Shown one piece after another: positions 56,601-59,240 of a stretch of DNA of 59,240 bases. The stretch covers positions 602,513 to 661,752 of the forward strand of contig NW_001865043.1 of NCBI RefSeq assembly GCF_000002865.3. Reading direction: 5' to 3'. The position numbers and the translations under genes are program-made. Source of the DNA: Monosiga brevicollis MX1. Its lineage: Eukaryota; Opisthokonta; Choanoflagellata; Craspedida; Salpingoecidae. Every line of letters begins with the position of its first letter. Within the stretch, counting starts at the first letter, position 1. The notes below the pieces were generated by a model that had not been told where the DNA came from, did not search any database, and saw only the letters and a program-made list of their open reading frames with translations.

Positions 56601-56770
56601 GATGCTTCCCATCCGTGTGTGCTTTCCCATCCATGTGCGCCTTTCCATCCATGTGATCCTTGCTAGCTGCTCTACCCGAGGATTGGGGCCTGGTTGACAC
56701 GCGACTCTTGACGTGCTCCTCGCGTTCCTGAATAATGGTGAGCTGCTTCAGATTGGATGCCGTCAGCCGC
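53616..56770 (-). CDS. ARM-repeat protein, distantly importin-alpha-like
   Basis: At least a dozen short exons. The N-terminal exon (around 56760-56580) reads ARLTASNLKQLTIIQEREEH and contains a His/Gly repeat. QESRQSIITITTDDHDEPTP and GWEAAPRLLVLTEHLIQQGH follow, then MLPLGVRAYYDRRGCQQLV, LRIAAWLLHCLMSFSPLPLD, LLSAIGLWLERCRQDARTTA and TLLWVCAGIGDHDVTLLPLI. The series closes with TVLEWGILERTPVLLASTRT, VWDLGLVDDVLRILLKA and VGIKALIKMARATPVAVEQL. The last exon ends NLANHYGTTST. The alternation of short hydrophobic helices, with LLWVCAGIG resembling the H3-helix W..N pattern of ARM repeats, points to an importin-alpha/TMCO6-like solenoid. No importin-beta-binding domain is evident. The start is not fixed and several junctions are tentative. 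Confidence 0.45.
56590..56660 (-). repeat. In-frame peptide repeat MDGKAH in the ARM-protein gene
   Basis: Three near-identical blocks reading HMDGKAHMDGKAHTDGKH (catccatgtgcgcctttccatc on the plus strand). The repeat is 21 bp, so the frame is kept. His/Asp-rich; it could bind metal, or be only a slippage product. Confidence 0.75.
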
Positions 56771-57093
56771 GCACGGCCCTAAGGAAATGATTGCCCGAGC
56801 GTCATAAGCAAGCTGGACAAGCTCTAGGGTGGGGTCGATCCACCTATGGCATCCACCCCTCAAGCATAAGGCGCAACCCACCGCCATCTTGATCGCGGCG
56901 ACCCAAGGGACTAATGTCAAGCTGGCCTTGCTTGCCTGCTGGCAAGAAAAAGACCTAGTGTTGTTTGTTGTTGCTGACATTGGATGTTGTGTATGAATGA
57001 ATTGTTATGGTTCTTTTGCGAACTACAGATGAGACGTGGATCGGGGCGTGCATTCTACCACAGCCAAGATATGATCTCGACCTGTCCCGTGCC

Positions 57094-59129
57094 TCATGAT
57101 AGGCCAAAGGCTGGCGGGATGGTTGCAACGGGCGCTCGCGTCGTGGGGCCGGCTGCGTGAGGAAGGGGCCCAGCACTGGAAGCTTTCGAAGTCATGGATG
57201 AAGCACGACGCACGGACGGCAAGCTGTGAAGCTGCGTGCGGATGCTCTTGCCTCGTGCTAGAGAGTTAGCAGCGCCAGGCCGGCCATCAGGTCCCTCGGT
57301 CAAGGCCGGGGCGTACGTGTCTTCGTCATCGCTATCATGAGGTTCGGCCCACTGCAAGGATCGACGGTTCAGGGTACCGGTGCGGACGTGGCGAGCCATT
57401 GTGCTGAGGCGATCCGAGGCCTCGAGATTGGCTCGACTGCTATCAATGGCCGCATTGATTATGGACACCCACTGGTTTAAGCTCTGCGGGCAGGTTTGAT
57501 TCATGAGCAGCTGTACCTGTGCTCTGCACCCAAAACGAGGCCCCACCAGCACAAACCCTGTCAAAGCCAACGGCAAGGGCCGAAAGTTTACCTGGTTGTC
57601 GGAACAGTGAAGGTGGAAAATGCGCTTGGGCGTTTCGATCGTGAATTCTTTGTCCGAGTGCACGCGAACGTTGGTGTCGTGCGTCAAGTTGATGTAGCCG
57701 TTAGCCGTGGATGCGGATGGCCGGCTAAAGTACTTGAGAATGGTGTCTGGTACAAGATACACACACCACTCTGAGGTTAAATTGATAACGCCCAGCCGAA
57801 GCTTCGCCTTCGACAGGCCAAACCACGCCCACCAACCTTGTAAAATAAACCAGCGCCGTCGCCAGCCCTTGCCACTAAACGCTGCAGGCAGAGGTCCAAG
57901 CGAGACGTTGGTAAACATGAGTGTTGAGCATGAGTGTTTGCGCTTCAGCAAGAAAAAAAAGAATCGAGGCGCGAAGGAACCCAGCACAAATCAAGCAAGC
58001 CACACCAAACGCGCACCTCCACCGCCTGAACCCCGCTTATGCATCCAGCCAGCCATGCGCAGTGTGACTGAACCGCCCACTTTGTGGTTCTCATGATCTA
58101 CAAGTGGGTGTGATGAGCTCAAATACAAGAGGCCAGTTCCGCTGTACGGCTGGAAAAGGTCAAGCCGACGGCAGACCAGGGTGCATGAACAGGCACGTAC
58201 CAGCCGGTCGGCTCAGCTGCAAAAAGTCGGCTTCACTCAGGCGAGCCGTTTTCAATAGCTTCCGCTTGGCCTGGTGCTCGCGACTCGGTACCGACTATTG
58301 AACAGACCAAGGCCCAAACAACCAGATGAGGATTGAGGCAGCCACTGAGTGATATTCCAGCTATTTGGTGCGAGTTTTCAATCGCACATGCGTGAGCCGG
58401 TGCTTGAGACGAAGACTGCCCACGATGCCCGCATCAACCAGCGTGTGTATCAAATCAAAGCGCGCTCCAGAACTATCCAAATAAAAGCAATCCGCAGCTT
58501 CATCATACGTGATACGGTGATGCATCATCTACAATAGGCCGCACAGCAAGCTTGTGAGCCTTGACCATTCCTGATGATGCCCGCTATTAGCTCAGACACC
58601 AAGGCGGAGAGGATGCGTACGTGGCCCTTGTCGTCCCCCAAGAAAGAGAGCACAAAAGAGTGGGTGTCGGGTCCGCTCTGTCGGATGAGAAACGCGCCGG
58701 GAATCTGTGCACAAGCATCGACCAGGTGCTATGATAAGTTGCATGGTGAAGCTGTTGTCGCCCACGCCAGCGGACCAGAAACCATCACCGCAACCAGGAA
58801 TAGGAGAGCAGATTGTAGCCAGGATCACTTGAGCAGTGGGGTGCGGTGGAGGACTTTCACACACCTGGCGCCCTTCCTCTTCACAGTAAAGCTTGATGAC
58901 AGCCTCAGCGTCCGCGCGCTCCAGCTCACCATGAAACCAGGGCATGTCCTCCAATGGGGGAGGAATCGGTCTGAAGCACGTTTGTCAACACCAACGATGA
59001 GTGAAGCCCGCCAAGTCAAAACCGGACAAAAAGGGAAGGGCAGAAAGTCCATTGCGGCTGGCGGCGGCAACACAGAGCAAGCGCAACCTACACAGCCAAA
59101 GGCACGCCTTCCGGGACATCACCCAACCC
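57094..59129 (-). CDS. SH2-PH adaptor protein, DAPP1-like (5' end uncertain)
   Basis: Exons on the minus strand, from about 58980 down. MPWFHGELERADAEAVIKLY is the SH2 alpha-A helix region. IPGAFLIRQSGPDTHSFVLS has the Arg of the FLxR motif that binds phosphotyrosine. MMHHRITYDEAADCFYLDSS and LIHTLVDAGIVGSLRLKHRL complete the SH2. A short linker (EADFLQLSRPAG) leads to the PH domain: MAGWMHKRGSGGG, then AFSGKGWRRRWFILQG, DTILKYFSRPSASTANGYIN, KRIFHLHCSDNQ and SLNQWVSIINAAI. All junctions close in phase. The basic KRG..GKGWRRRW pattern is typical of phosphoinositide-binding PH domains. The tail is Ser/Arg-rich and disordered, ending AFGLS at 57094. SH2 before PH is the order of DAPP1/Bam32. 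An exon at about 59095-59129 (GDVPEGVPLA) may precede; anything further lies beyond the C run or the window edge. Confidence 0.85.
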
Positions 59130-59163
59130 TAAGAATCGCAAGCGGTGCTTGTCAGTGTAAGCA

Positions 59164-59240
59164 GCCCCCCCCCCCCCCCCCCCCCGGATTTTTAAAAAAA
59201 CCAAAAAAACTTGGAAAGGGAAATAAAGAATTTTTTTTCC
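59164..59240. other. Poly(C) run and AT-rich end, probable contig edge
   Basis: About 21 consecutive C's at 59166-59186 are followed by ggatttttaaaaaaaccaaaaaaacttgg and other homopolymer-rich sequence unlike the rest of the window. This looks like a low-quality sequence end rather than a gene feature. Confidence 0.6.

Overview
The window is eukaryotic nuclear DNA. Genes are split by short (about 80-200 bp) GT-AG introns, lie close together on both strands, and are separated by mostly short intergenic gaps. The gene content (a BBSome subunit, an SH2-PH adaptor, a DH-PH-SH3 exchange factor, gp78, ISD11, an m-AAA protease, a DUF389 membrane protein) fits a flagellated unicellular holozoan. A choanoflagellate of the Monosiga type is my best guess, by inference only. 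Both ends look like contig or repeat edges: retroelement and minisatellite debris on the left, and a homopolymer C run followed by AT-rich sequence on the right.

Layout: 1-2175 holds repeats, namely truncated 3' ends of a non-LTR-like element with a zinc-finger/endonuclease-like ORF on the minus strand, then a 15-bp minisatellite with a 225-bp higher-order period. 2614-5467 (-) is a gp78/AMFR-type ER ubiquitin ligase. 5840-7416 (-) is a MICOS MIC26/MIC27 (APOO/APOOL) protein. 8232-9902 (+) is an intronless PA-TM-RING ligase. 10068-13459 (-) is a SWIM zinc-finger protein. 14050-17253 (+) is a papain-family protease with a long N-terminal domain. 17551-21387 (-) is a DUF389 membrane protein. 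21897-24008 (+) is a GH27 alpha-galactosidase with a lectin-like insert. 24266-24728 (-) is ISD11/LYRM4, and 25506-30027 (+) is an AFG3-type m-AAA protease. 30658-36282 (-) is a DEP-DH-PH-SH3 Rho exchange factor.

On the right, 38221-39849 (+) is a soluble, catalytically dead relative of P-type ATPases. 40213-44896 (+) is BBS7. 45044-47172 (-) is an indoleamine 2,3-dioxygenase. 47819-51306 (-) is a SAP-domain protein. 52031-53132 (-) is a HET-domain protein. 53616-about 56770 (-) is an ARM-repeat protein. 57094-59129 (-) is an SH2-PH adaptor like DAPP1, probably 5' incomplete.

The genes form no operon. Two themes recur. Mitochondrial housekeeping is represented by MIC26/27, ISD11 and AFG3, with ISD11 and AFG3 divergently paired. 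Membrane or signalling proteins include two transmembrane RING ligases, a RhoGEF, an SH2-PH adaptor and BBS7. I assembled the exon models by hand from reading frame, splice sites and family similarity. Protein identities are therefore firmer than some exon edges, especially at N-termini.
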